Shown piece by piece: positions 1 to 12,000 of a stretch of DNA of 64,000 nt. The notes under the pieces are model-generated. The model had not been told where the DNA came from. It saw only the letters and a program-made list of their open reading frames with translations, and ran no database searches. The first letter of the stretch is position 1. Every line of letters begins with the position of its first letter. The translations under genes and the position numbers were made by a program. This stretch comes from Dipylidium caninum (taxonomy: Eukaryota; Platyhelminthes; Cestoda; Cyclophyllidea; Dipylidiidae), in NCBI GenBank assembly GCA_017562135.1, contig QEYB01001401.1, forward strand, positions 124,001 to 188,000, in the 5' to 3' direction.

Positions 1-164
1 GGAGGGGAATTGGGGCGGGGTGGGCAATTAGGAAACATTTATAGGAAATCATACGTGAAATCAAGCAAACACGCAGACAAATATACACAGATGAGGCCTA
101 AGTCACTCCCAGCACAACTGTCCGCCTTATTGCACACCTTGTCGTATTTAATTGTCAGCCTCAT

Positions 165-3100
165 CTAGACTCCAAGTAGGTCATAAATGTCATCATCTGC
201 GGTCTTCTTCACGGCCTCCTTCTGTGCTGCTGCTGATGTGCTAGTCGTTGCTCCCGCCGCACTTCGACGCCTCCGCTGAATCTGTTCCCGCAGGGCTAGC
301 AACTTCGACGGGGGCGTTGTCAGCTGCTGTGCTGAACGGGGTGCCGATTGCGGCTGGGAAGTGGGCGTTATAACTCCCATCATCAGTTGGCTTATTCTCG
401 TGTCCAAGTCCACTTGCTTTGGGAGTGCGAATCGGGACGGCGGAGGTGGCGGGGGAGGCGGCGGCGGCGCATTATCCAAATCAACGCCCAGACGACTTGC
501 CACTTGATCGACGCGGGAAAGCACATCGTTCGCGGTTTCTTCAGCCCCCTTGCGAGATGCTGATGAGGAGGAAAGAACCGCTGGAGAGGCAACATTCTTA
601 TTCCGATCCGCCATCAATCGCGCCTCAGTGGCAGCCAGTCGAGCCAAGAGAAGGTCGGCTTTGGCATCTAGCTCCGCCCGCAGTGCCTCCAATGAAAACT
701 TCTTCTTGTCTTCCTGTTGGTCTGGGGAACAGTTAGCGACAGGTGAGTCTGAAGTGCTCACAGCAGGAGCCGGAGGGCTACTGACAAGCGGCGCTGCGGC
801 AGCAGGCTGCGGTGAAGGCTTCGAGGACTTTTCACGACGCATCCGTTCGGCAACCATAGCCTGAGCCTTCATAACTTCCTCTTTCGAAGCCGCGGCCTGG
901 ATTCTTTGGAAGTGGGCGAGTGCCCTGCTAGCGGCATCTCGAACTTCAGCCGAGAGGCGATACTTGCGACACTAGACAAATTTGTAAAAACATCCATTTC
1001 CTAAATGATAGTCTCTAAGGCTCAAAAAGACCACTTCTGAATCCACATTGGTCTACAAATCCTAACTCCTTGTTTCAGTATTCACGCGTCAACAAATAAA
1101 TAAATACATCAGGTGGCAAGTGAACAGTCTGGGGGATAGTAAAAGCTAAAAAGAAATTTGAATGATCAAATAAATTCAGGTGATAGAAAATATTACTGAC
1201 AATACGGAATTGGAAAAGAAATAAACGTAAAGGTTAATTCAAATCAAGTCAAAAGTCCTCGCTTCAGCGTGTTTTTTAAACTAAATGTATTAAATTCTGC
1301 CCCTCCATTATAAGGACTCGAACGAAAGCCTTCATTCGTAATATCGTTGCCAACCAACTTTTGAGGAAGGGATTAGAGACGTGCGGCAAGTTCAAAGTTT
1401 GCTTCATTAATGGTAGACTATGAAATAGGATTAACTAGAGAAGCGAATTACAATAATGTTAAGGCCTGACATTTTGAAATGCACACTCAAATATGGACGA
1501 AGATGGGCAAAGTAATGAGATAGAAATAGGACAAAATATTTAAGTAGTATTTTGGTTAGAAGAATGATGCTAATTAAGATGAATAGTGATAGCTTAAAAG
1601 TGTTCCCCCAGCAAGAAGAGATTTTGGATGATTAATGTGAAAGAAATGACAAGTTGATGCAGGCAACTTTGACGCTACTTAAATGTGATAGGCATTGCAC
1701 TTGATTGCGTTGGCGGTGGACTGATTCATACCTCAGGAAACATTCTAACTCAGTTCGAGTAGAACGGCAAACAAAAAATAAAGCAGAATTAAGAGTCTGT
1801 GAGTCTCTCATAAAATAACTGAAAGATCAGTGAAAAAGCAAAAAAAAAAAAGATGTTAAGAATGCTACCTTCTTAACGCAGTCGGTTAGCTCCCACACTT
1901 GAGTGATTTGAAACAACGAGACTTTAGTGGCACAAATGCGCTCCAGAACATTGACAGCAGCTCCAAAATCCTCATGACCTCGTACCAGGTTTACCTTCAG
2001 TTGAACGCTCAGATCATGCAAAACCTGGAGTTTATCTGCACCTTAAGGAAATAGGGAAGCATTAAATGGCTACCCATAACAACCAGGTAGCCAGAGAATT
2101 GAGACTTACCGGACGGTGAACTCCCTCTCGAAGGGGGGCTAGGGTGGGCGGTGAAAAATTTTAATGGATGCTTATTATCTTTTACTTAAAAGAGCGGTAA
2201 AATTATGTCTACCTAGCACGCCTTTGCCTTTTGGCGGATCCCCTTTTCTCAGCAAAACTTCGCCTCCTCCTACAATTTAAACGTTAAAATTAGACAAAGA
2301 ATGCTAGATGACGTTAAGCACATGGAAGAAAAACCCACTTAATGTGCTTATGCTCGTTCTCGTGACCAGAAGGCTGAATCTTATTCCCAGCACTGCATCA
2401 AAAAAGAACATATTGTTAAGTTGGAAGACAAATAAACAAATGACAATTATAAATAAATAAATAAAAGTGAACACGTAGTGTACAAAAGCCTACCGGAAGT
2501 CAGGATCGTCCTTCTCACTAATGCGTTTGGCCTGCATGCTAAAATACTCTGACGCTTCGGCAGACTCACTGCCTTCGCTTTCCAAAATTGTACTAAAAAT
2601 AAAAAGGTAGCATACGAGGAGAAAGAGAGAGCAGCAAACAAAAGATAAAGGGGTGAGCATGACCACTTACATATTTATTTGTTCCTCTTTGGCGACAATT
2701 TGCTCTCGTGGAGCATCAGTGGCTGCAGGCTGCTGAATTTCAGGTTCACCCACAGTCGAACTTTTAGTAACAGTAAAAAATGATATCATTCACCATACGA
2801 CGGGTGATTCACCAACAGAAGAATTAGATGGAGAACATACGCAAGAGTATCGCCTTCACTAAGACTGCATTTGCGTCGCACAGTGGTTGCTGACACATCG
2901 GAGGACTCCTCATCCATATTTTCATATCTATTACAAAAACGGGATTAACTTGAAGTTTCCAAAACGCCAACAAACCGTGAGGAATCAGGAATAGTCTAAC
3001 TTAAAAAAAACAACTTACAAAACACGTTGATTATCATCTGTTAAGGTATACTCTTCCGGAGCGCCACCCTCTTCCAATTGCGGGTCTTCGGACTTCTTTC

Positions 3101-5132
3101 CATCATCATTTCTTTTCTCTCCGCTATAATTTATAAAAGTGGAAGTTAAAGTAGGTAACTAAAAATGTTTCAGCTTCCATTGCGCAAGAGAAACTACTAC
3201 TTACAGAACTCTAAGCGGTTGTATTAAAAATAGTAAAACTAAGAACCCACGCTGTGTTCTTAGCATCAACAATAGTTCCATTGTAAACGAATACAAAAAA
3301 TAGAAGATATGTATTTGTTGCCATAATTTCTAAAAATAACGATTAAAATTGAAAGGGTTTTACGGTCGACAAGATGGCTAAGTTAAAAAAGATTGAAATT
3401 AGCAATCATCCCACCCCCGTATCGCTACATTCAGCCTATTAACTCCATGTTCTCTAATAGTTACATTGTAGTAATAAAAAAATAATCAAAATTTGCCCAA
3501 ATTCTACTAAAAATGGGATATCAATACAACATACACGGGCTAGAAAGTTAAAAACAAAAGATAGCTGCAAAGTTTTAATAAAAATCCTTTCGAGAATTTC
3601 GTAGATCGGTTCCACGTAGGCTTCAATTGAGTGTTTTATCCATCATCCCATTGTTAAAAGGTCGTGAAATATGACAGAAATATAAAGAAACAGTGCCTAT
3701 AGAGCAAGGGAAATTAACTTCGTCCAACGAAGGGAATTAGCGCGAAATTCTGGGCAGTAGCAAAATCTGATAATGTTAGGAACCATGTGTGGCAAAAAAT
3801 GCTAAAATATAAATACGACGGAACAAAAGATAGAGGGAAATTAATACTTGTTGAAATCTTACTACAAAACAGCCCTCCTCATCTTCCCATTCGTCATCCA
3901 AGTCCACGATACACGGTTTCAATTTCCGTTTCCTCATGTAGTCGCGAGATTTTTTACTCTCCACTATGGGTTTAATTGCTTTCCCAATGTTGCATGGTTC
4001 TATATTCACAAGCGGTTCTGTTTTTGCTGCGCTGAAGGGTGACAATTCCGGAGTCTCATCGGGATCATTCCTTATGGACTCATTAATACTAGGACTCCCG
4101 TCAAAACCGAGGGTATGCATTTCGTTGTTGCCTTCCGTCTGCAATGAGTATTCAAAGCTCATATGTCCTCCAATTTCCCCCGGAGAAATACAATCACGTC
4201 GCTCGAATGAAGACTCTACTTTCACTTTTTCAAGTCCAATGTCTATTTGGGATTTCGTCATATGCTCCCCTTTCCCGATTAGCTCACCTCCAGCCGATAA
4301 CGACTGAAGTCGTTCACCATAACTAAGTTTATCGTTCACCTCGTATAATAATTTCTTTTCCAACCCTCCTTCCTGGCAATTTCTGAATAGAATGTTGAAA
4401 ATATCAGCAACAGTCAGAAAATCCAAAATAAAAAATCACAAGAACGTACGGATTGTTTTCTTCTTTTAACTCTGATTCTAGAGGTAGAGCTCTCTCCTCT
4501 ATATCACTACGATATAAAAAAAAGTATAGAAAATAAACAAGAATAACGACCGGCAGTCGAAACCCACGTGCACACCTTATAGAGAAAGGACTGTTCGTGT
4601 CGTCCTCATGATAGCCAGACTGCTGACGTTTCTCGAAATGATAACGAGGTGTCTTTGGAGTCTTACGCTTGGTGACTTTTTTGGGAGGGCTGCTAGAACG
4701 TGAGGATTTGAGACTGTTCTTGTCCGCGTCATTGTCGATTTTACCGTGACCAAGAGGATACAGGGCCTCCCAAAAGGCTTCTGCCGCAGGATCTTTACCA
4801 AGAAGCAGCACCTCTGGATCCGATTCAATCTCGTTCATTGCCTTGATAAGAACTTTGCGTTTGCCATACATGTCTTTATGGTCCTCAAAACTCACAAGAT
4901 TTTTGGGGCTAAGAAACGATCTAGGGAAAGAGGAAATATTAATGAAATGGATACTTACACCTGGTGGGTACCGTAAAAAAATACAGGTATTTTCCCTTTT
5001 GGCGCTTCAACGTGTGGGGGGAGGGGATCAACCTAGAAATAATAACACACTCTTTTACATATAACGAACCCTTGCTGGCCAGAAAGGGAAGCCCTTCATT
5101 TTTGCAAAAACCCTATCTCCTGGACTGAACAT
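165..5132 (-). CDS. PSIP1/HDGFL2-like: LEDGF/HRP2-type chromatin reader (PWWP + integrase-binding-type domain)
   Basis: Likely a nuclear protein that reads methylated H3K36 nucleosomes through PWWP and tethers partners through its C-terminal helical domain (family knowledge). Exons in transcript order: 5132-5070, 5032-4959, 4920-4576, 4506-4450, 4382-3863, 3123-3019, 2927-2841, 2760-2671, 2592-2494, 2392-2339, 2269-2213, 2138-2110, 2035-1869, 971-165. The start is MFSPGDRVFAKMKGFPFWPA, a clear PWWP opening, followed by IPVFFYGTH and VSFLSPKNL. The middle is acidic and basic low complexity with Arg/Lys patches (RRRSFAEKRGSAKRQRR). Exons 2035-1869 and 971 onward align without gaps to the LEDGF integrase-binding domain, ending KKCRKYRLSAEVRDAASRA. 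The tail has a ten-proline run and ends DDDIYDLLGV. About 850 residues. Phases close at every junction except 3863 to 3123, where an exon of length 2 mod 3 seems missing. Whether it is LEDGF or HRP2 cannot be decided here. Confidence 0.9.
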
Positions 5133-6084
5133 TCTGCGATCGGCGAAAAATGGGAAAAGCCGCCGGTTCACCAGAGCTGTAAAATATTCGGCGGCGCTTA
5201 GTAAAACAAAATGTTTCTCGGAATCTCACTTGTTTAATGGTACCACTTTCTAGATATTGCTTTTATAGATCACGCATTGTGGATTGGCTTTAATGCATTG
5301 AATTATGATTTTAAATTTTAAATGGACGTAATTGTCTTGGGATATTTAATAAAACTTTGTGATATTTTCCGCTAACCCTTTGTATCCCCATCTGAGAACA
5401 TCATTTTACTCCTCAACCCACAATTAAGCCTTAAAAGTCATACACAATAACGTCGATTCTTCCTTATTCGGCCCACTTTCAGCTAATCCACTGTGGCTAA
5501 TTGGGAGCACAACACGTGTACACTCCCAGGTCTCGCCAGGCCACCGAACCAAACCTCGTTAATTCGGCTTCCGGGAGCAGTCACAGTCAAGGGTTGACCA
5601 ATTACAGCCCCATAAGACTGCGAACTAAGGTTTCTTCTAATTTTTAAATGTCTATGCCCTACGGATGGCGTTCACCAGTGTATTTATCTGATGCGTGATA
5701 AAGTGCTATAACCCAACAGACTTACAAATGTGTACTTCGTACAACATCCTTGCATAATGACAATTTTACATCCAAAAAACGATTATTTGAAAGTGTATGC
5801 CTGATAACCTAAAACCGCAGACGTTGGAGTGGTAATGGTAAACTTACCTGATTTCGACACTTACTATCTCGAAATTTGAACTTGGATCATTCTCCCTCTC
5901 CCCTCCACCCCCCGAATTTTGCTTCATCCACTTACTTTAATACTATCAGCAAAGAAATATTGCCTGCCGATGGTAGATTGCCGCCGTAAGCCAAGCCTCT
6001 TCGCCCATATGATATTAGTAATGCAAAAACAAACCGGTATATAGATTAAGTGTAGCTATGAGGATGCTTTGTACAATCCAGAAG
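5133..6084. other. Intergenic interval between CCP1 and the LEDGF-like gene
   Basis: AT-rich sequence between the stop of the carboxypeptidase gene and the start of the PWWP gene. It should contain the 3' UTR of the former and the promoter and 5' UTR of the latter. I see no open frame with coding character and no convincing TATA box or canonical poly(A) signal. Confidence 0.6.
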
Positions 6085-9000
6085 TTACGCAGTTCGCCAA
6101 TCGACGTGTAAGTCAGTGCGTTTGGAGTTTGGTGCCAGGTAAAGGAAGGCCTCGCACAGCGAAGCTCCCACACTTTCGAGGATCCAGGGGGATATCTGAA
6201 ACCCAGTGCCATCCTCCTGTGCACCCCAACAATCGCGGGTAGTTCCACAGTAGGAAGCCTCCAAAGTGTAGCTCCTCGCGACACCAAACTGCCGCCACAC
6301 CACAACACGACCTGTCGCTTCTTTCATCCGGCAGATGGTGTAGCTAAAAAGAAATATTCGTATTCAAGGTAGATCTGTCCAACCATTACAGGTAATGTCC
6401 CCTCACCCTGACCGATCTTCTATTAACTGGCATCACAGACCTACTGGATCTACCAGGCTACCTGTGGAAGGCATAAAGGCACGAAATCTCCCCCAACGAA
6501 AGGTAAGTGAAAGGAGATTTGGGAAGACACCTACACAATATGGTGTTACCAAGACAATCACTACAAGCGCCAGCAAGGAACTCGTAATGGATCTCCTCAT
6601 GTACTGCTTGGGTGCCAGTGCGGAAGAGGTTTTAATGTGGAGATTTTCCATTGTTTGCCACTTTGTCCCTCAATAAAAACTCCACGCAGTTAGATGGAAA
6701 CTCCGCGAGTGTGCCTGATGAAAAGGCCACGGTGCATGTACTAGCACCCATAAAAACCGAGATAGTTCATTCCTAATTTTCCCTTCCGCAGGCAAGATGT
6801 ATAACGTATACTTGTTGTTGACCGCAAGACACGAGAAAATCAGTGACAGCAGGATGGGAAAAGGATAGGAAGCAAGGAAGGGAGGAGGGGAGGGAGGCGA
6901 GTAAATGAGGAGTGGCAGCATGTTTGAAGGGCAGGTTTCACCAATTGACAGGGCGGACCATGAATGCCCAAATTGTTGGAAAGCCTCTTTCCGCCTAAAT
7001 ACTGATATCGTCCCCCCCCCGCCCCCGAACTTGCTTCCCGGTTGTAGGATGCATAAGTCGGAAACTCAGTGAGGGTGGAAGGAGGTGAAGCAGACAAAAA
7101 TGCGACACACCTTCCACTGCAACACACCTTGCCCTTATGAATGCAAGGATGGGTCAAATGAGTCAATAGGTCAAACTTTTAGGAGCAAAATAAGTCCAAA
7201 AAAACAAGAGAAATCAGACTCCCGAAGGCCAAATCGACACCGCCCCTCTACGCCTCGAGGATAGGGGAAGTCTTAGCGAGGCAGCTAGTAAAAAAGCTTA
7301 AAGGTGCACCACTTACTCGCTGGCAGTTCTAGAGAAGGGCGGCGAAATAGCATGCATAATTTCCGCCAGCTCCAGAAAGCAGTTGTCCGAGCCGTCTACA
7401 AAGCCAGCATCAAGGGAGATGTAGTTCGCGGAGTCCGAAGACCTCCAGGAGAGACGAGGATCACAGCCATAGACGAAGATGTCCTTCATTCGCGAGTGGC
7501 CATGTAGGTCGATGTAGATCTAGGCGATGGTTAAGGCAACGCAATAAACGCGCTTCACGCCTCGATGGGCTAATCGCATGCATTCACCGCCGAATATCCC
7601 CGGTGAATGGACATCCAAAAGTGTGTACATTTCTCCCGCTGTGCTCCCAATTTCCTCAAACCTATAATTTTCCTCTCGGGGATAGCTGCGTCCCCCCACC
7701 AACGAGGTTTTATCCCTTTACTCCACTCTCCGTTGTCACAGTGGCAACTTAGTTTGTCAATTGGCACGAACTCCACCATGGAGTCGAAAGAACGCGGCAG
7801 ACCAGCACAGAGTGTTCGGAGGACTCTTGGACTGCCCGCATTTTCGACGCAATGGAGGTGTCGATGAGACTGAAGAACGCGACTCTCCCGACGGAATACT
7901 CACAGTTTCCCAGTGGAGAGATGCAGTAAAGTGCGTCGAGTGAGCAATCAAACGGAGTAAAAGTTTGACATTCAATCAGCTGGAAGAAATAATTGCTCAA
8001 CGTCTACGCAAGAATGATAATCTGACAATGCGTAAACTCAAATTTGCAACTTATGTTTCTACTTATGACTTTTATTCGCTCAAGTGCCCTTTTTATGAAG
8101 TCTTTTCACTTCGGCCTACATTTTCTATGAGCCGCTTGGCTGAGTATGACAGATAAATTATTCAAAAACTCGATTCATCCAACGTATTTTCTTAAATTTT
8201 CCTCATTTAAAAAAAAAGTATTTCAGTCTCCTGAGCCCTAAAACGTGGCAAAAGCGATGTAGTCATTTTTTGGAGTTTGATGATCCACTTAAAAGTGTCA
8301 AAAAGGTGATAGAGACAGACTTACATAAGGAACATTTCCCACTTCAACCAGCAGATTGATGAGACATTTAGTGTGAAAGATTGTCGGATGCAAAGACTCC
8401 GAGGGATTTAACCACTGACGATTAAGGTCTTTGGCGGCCATTGAACAGCGATGGCTAGAAAGTAGAGGGGAATGTTGGGGGATTGAGCCAACAGATCAGC
8501 GAGTGGAGCAGACGAGGAGACAAAAGGTGACCCACTTTCCACAAATCACACCGTCCGGATTCAACGAAGGCACCACCTTAAAGACATAGGCGCGTCGAAG
8601 ACGAGCCATCTCGGGATCCAGGGGATCAGTCAGACGATTTAACAAACCTCGCATGACCCAGCTCGAATTGGACTCGCCGGGGTGGACACGGGCGGTGATG
8701 ATGATATAGGGACGTCGAGAATCTGTGACAGGGTGTAACAAGAACCCCATCAGGTGCATTAAAAGGTATAAAATTAAATGGGGTCTTCAATCTTCGCGGC
8801 GATGACAAATTGGATTGGAGGCAATTAAGCGAGAGAAAAAAAGGGGAAGAGGACGAGATTTCGATTGCCAAGTGAGTTAAATTTGCCTTAGTCTGTAAAA
8901 ACTTCTCATACTAAAACTCGACGATGATGGTTGTGGATCAACAGGAATCGTCTACATTAATCGTGGTAACAAACTGAAATATGGTCAAACTATGAGAAAA

Positions 9001-12000
9001 ATAAAAGATCAAGAATCCGGTTGTCATATAAAAAATAATTCCCATCTCCCGCTGAAGCGGATCATGTTTAAACCGAGGACCTCCAAAGTATCGTGAAAAT
9101 GAAGAGGTCAACGTGATGACACAGTCACAACATCGGGAATCGTGGGGGCCGTGAACACCAACTGCCGAATGCTCCTCTCAGCGTGCAGAGAGGGAACACA
9201 AGTGACCTTCGCACACTTGACTGCAGCTGCTCTAAGACCTACACAGGCCATGTCAGCCAGGAGAGGTCACGACTTTCGGCTAACACGTCTCAGTCCCCGC
9301 ATGAGACGATGCCCAACTGCGCCAGGGATGATTAGAGGCGCTACAAGGCAGCATGAACGTGAGGTCAAGGGATCACGCATTTTCGGTGCCGCGGACCCAG
9401 CCACCAATCCTCTTGGCATCACTGAATCGGTCGGAAGAGACACTAGAAAGGTGCCAAGAACGCTGGGACCTCAGTCACATCCACTCGCGGTATTTTAGTC
9501 ATCTTCATTACCACGAATGATTACTGGTGGCCGGAGAAAACAATGGGACTACACCCCTTGCCTTTTTAGTGTCTCCAACCACTTAGCAATCTTTTCGCTT
9601 CTGCAAGATTTCATCTACGTTAAATACATATTAAAACCCTTTTTAAATTACATAAAATGCTATAGAATGGTAGGAGAAAAAAGTAGCTTACTCGGAAGTG
9701 CTTAAAAAGACTACGGACGCGGTTATCCATCATGTGACTTTGCAGATCGTATGCTGGGGCTGAGGATTTTGGCAGAAGCATGTCAACCAGTTCAAAGTTA
9801 CCGCTATGAGGCGGTCGAGTTAAAAGTCAAGGTGACAGGTGTAGTTTATAGCCGAGGACAGAAGACAAACCATTTGGATGGTCAGCCTTTAACAAAAGCC
9901 CTACACTAAATGGAATAGGTGGAGGGTGACTACGGAGAGACCATCCAACTGTTCCGGTAAAATAAAGGCTGATAAAGTTTAAAAAAAAACTTGGTTTCCT
10001 CATTACACGGAGAGCATTTTAATGTTAAAATCCACTAGGATCATCACTACTGTTCGCAAAGATAACTTAGCCATGTCACGTCAGTGTCTAAATGAATCAT
10101 TCCTTCTTTGGCGGGAGAAGAAAAAAAGCCTAATCACCAACCTTTCCATCATATCGCCTCCACCTAATTGGCTATCTCGATTTTGATTGCCTCAAATTAC
10201 CAGGAGGGGATGTTTAGCACCTATAAGAAAATGCCAGAACCGAGAAAGAAAGAAAGAGAGCACAGTTTATTCATGCCCTCCCAGCCCATCGCCCAGTGTC
10301 AATCGTCGTGCCACCAAGTGTCCCTTTTGTTGCCTAGGTAAAAGTGGAAACACCTCGATGAAGTGACCACTGACAAGGCGGATAATGACAGTGTTGTGAA
10401 AATTGGTTCGGGAGAAAACCGCAGGTAACCTGGTTTGACCTCACAACACCAAACACACATTTTCACCTCGGTAAGAGAGTCATCAAAAAGGCAGAAAGTT
10501 GGGTCTTTTACACCACCGAAGGGTGAATTCACAGGGCGAGAACGAATTTGCCACTGATGGAGGTAATTTTCTCGTCAATATTAACAGCACCCTGTCGCTT
10601 AGATTAACATAGTTTCAAATTACTAACTTGCCAGAGCCGCAGCTATAAGTTCTTGACAAGCACAGAAGGCATAAATTATGTGAAGCGGGGAAAGGAATAC
10701 GCCAGCTCTTCTTCTCGGCGAGTGTTCCGTCAACAGGTCCACCAAGTTAACTTCCAGCCTGGATAATCTTTGGCCTTCTTCCACTTATTCAACGTTAATG
10801 GAGCCCTGAGGGCTGATCGGTGCCGTATTGTGAGGATGTGCAACTCTCCTCAATCTCACAAAAACCACCATCTTAGGTCGGAGGGAGGAATTACATTAGA
10901 TCACTTGTCGTTTGATGTAAATAAGCAGAGTTACAGGTCCTCAACCCAACACAGAGGGCAAAACACTCGGCCCGTCAGGCTGTGGCTGGGGGGAAAGGAG
11001 GAAAGACTCGAAAAAAGCATTAATTAAGTAGTATTTTAGATGACTGTGTGATGTTAAAATTAGTTAATAAATCCACGTAAAGTGTATATCCAGCGTGGTG
11101 ACCTGCCAGAATATGGCCTAACTTCTCGCCCACAGGTGAATATTTAACCTGAGCTAGAGACTTTTACAATTGCCGCGCAAATTTGACAACAATGCTAAAA
11201 CAAAGCTTGCCTTCAAGAGAACCTGACAAAGAAAGTCTTCTTTGGTAACCAAATTACGGGAATATTCACCAATCTGATATTAATAAACTATTAAAATAAA
11301 TGCGGCTCTTGAGGTTAAGGAAAAAAAGAAAGAGTGAAACTGAATAGATCGTGGAGGAGAAATGGCAACTGATAGACATTTTCTGGCTGGAAAGACCTCT
11401 AACATGCCCCCCTAATTCAAAAACCCGTGGTAAAGTATCCAACTCCTCACTGAGGCGTAACAAGCAACACAAATGTGAACCGGTTGTTAACTAACATGTG
11501 CGATTAGCTGAGTCCTCGTCAGACTCTGTAATGGTCACCAGAGGCACCAAGTTGTCCAACAGAGTGGAGGTGAGGTTCTGCACCCGGAAGTAGATTTTTG
11601 ACTGTTTCGAGGGGGGCAGCGCAGCAGCCTTCTGAGCGCGCAGTTGCCATTGGGTCAGATCGGCGAGGAGGCGAGAGTGAGTGTAGGGATAGTGGTAGGC
11701 GATGTAGCAGACGTCGCCGCGATGTTGAAATTGCAGACTGAAGGTGGCAGTGTAGTAGTTGCGGCTGACCCCTACGTGTTCGGAGGAGAGAAAACTGAGG
11801 TAATTAATGATGAAGCATTGAGGAAAGCATTAATGATGGCAACTGCAACACCTCAAGAAGGCAAAAAGTTGGATAAATTTGAGTATAAGTCGCAAAAAGT
11901 ATATCCTGTCGATCCTTATCCGCTCGACTCAGCTTTCATGGGTCACGGACACAAAGATTCGCTGGACAAATTCGCGTTCGTCTTTTCTTCCGAGTTCTAT

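Noticed and set aside
9142..9498. 118-codon plus-strand frame
   Set aside because: It lies inside a CCP1 intron, has no splice context or recognisable domain, and its openness is explained by the GC-rich block.
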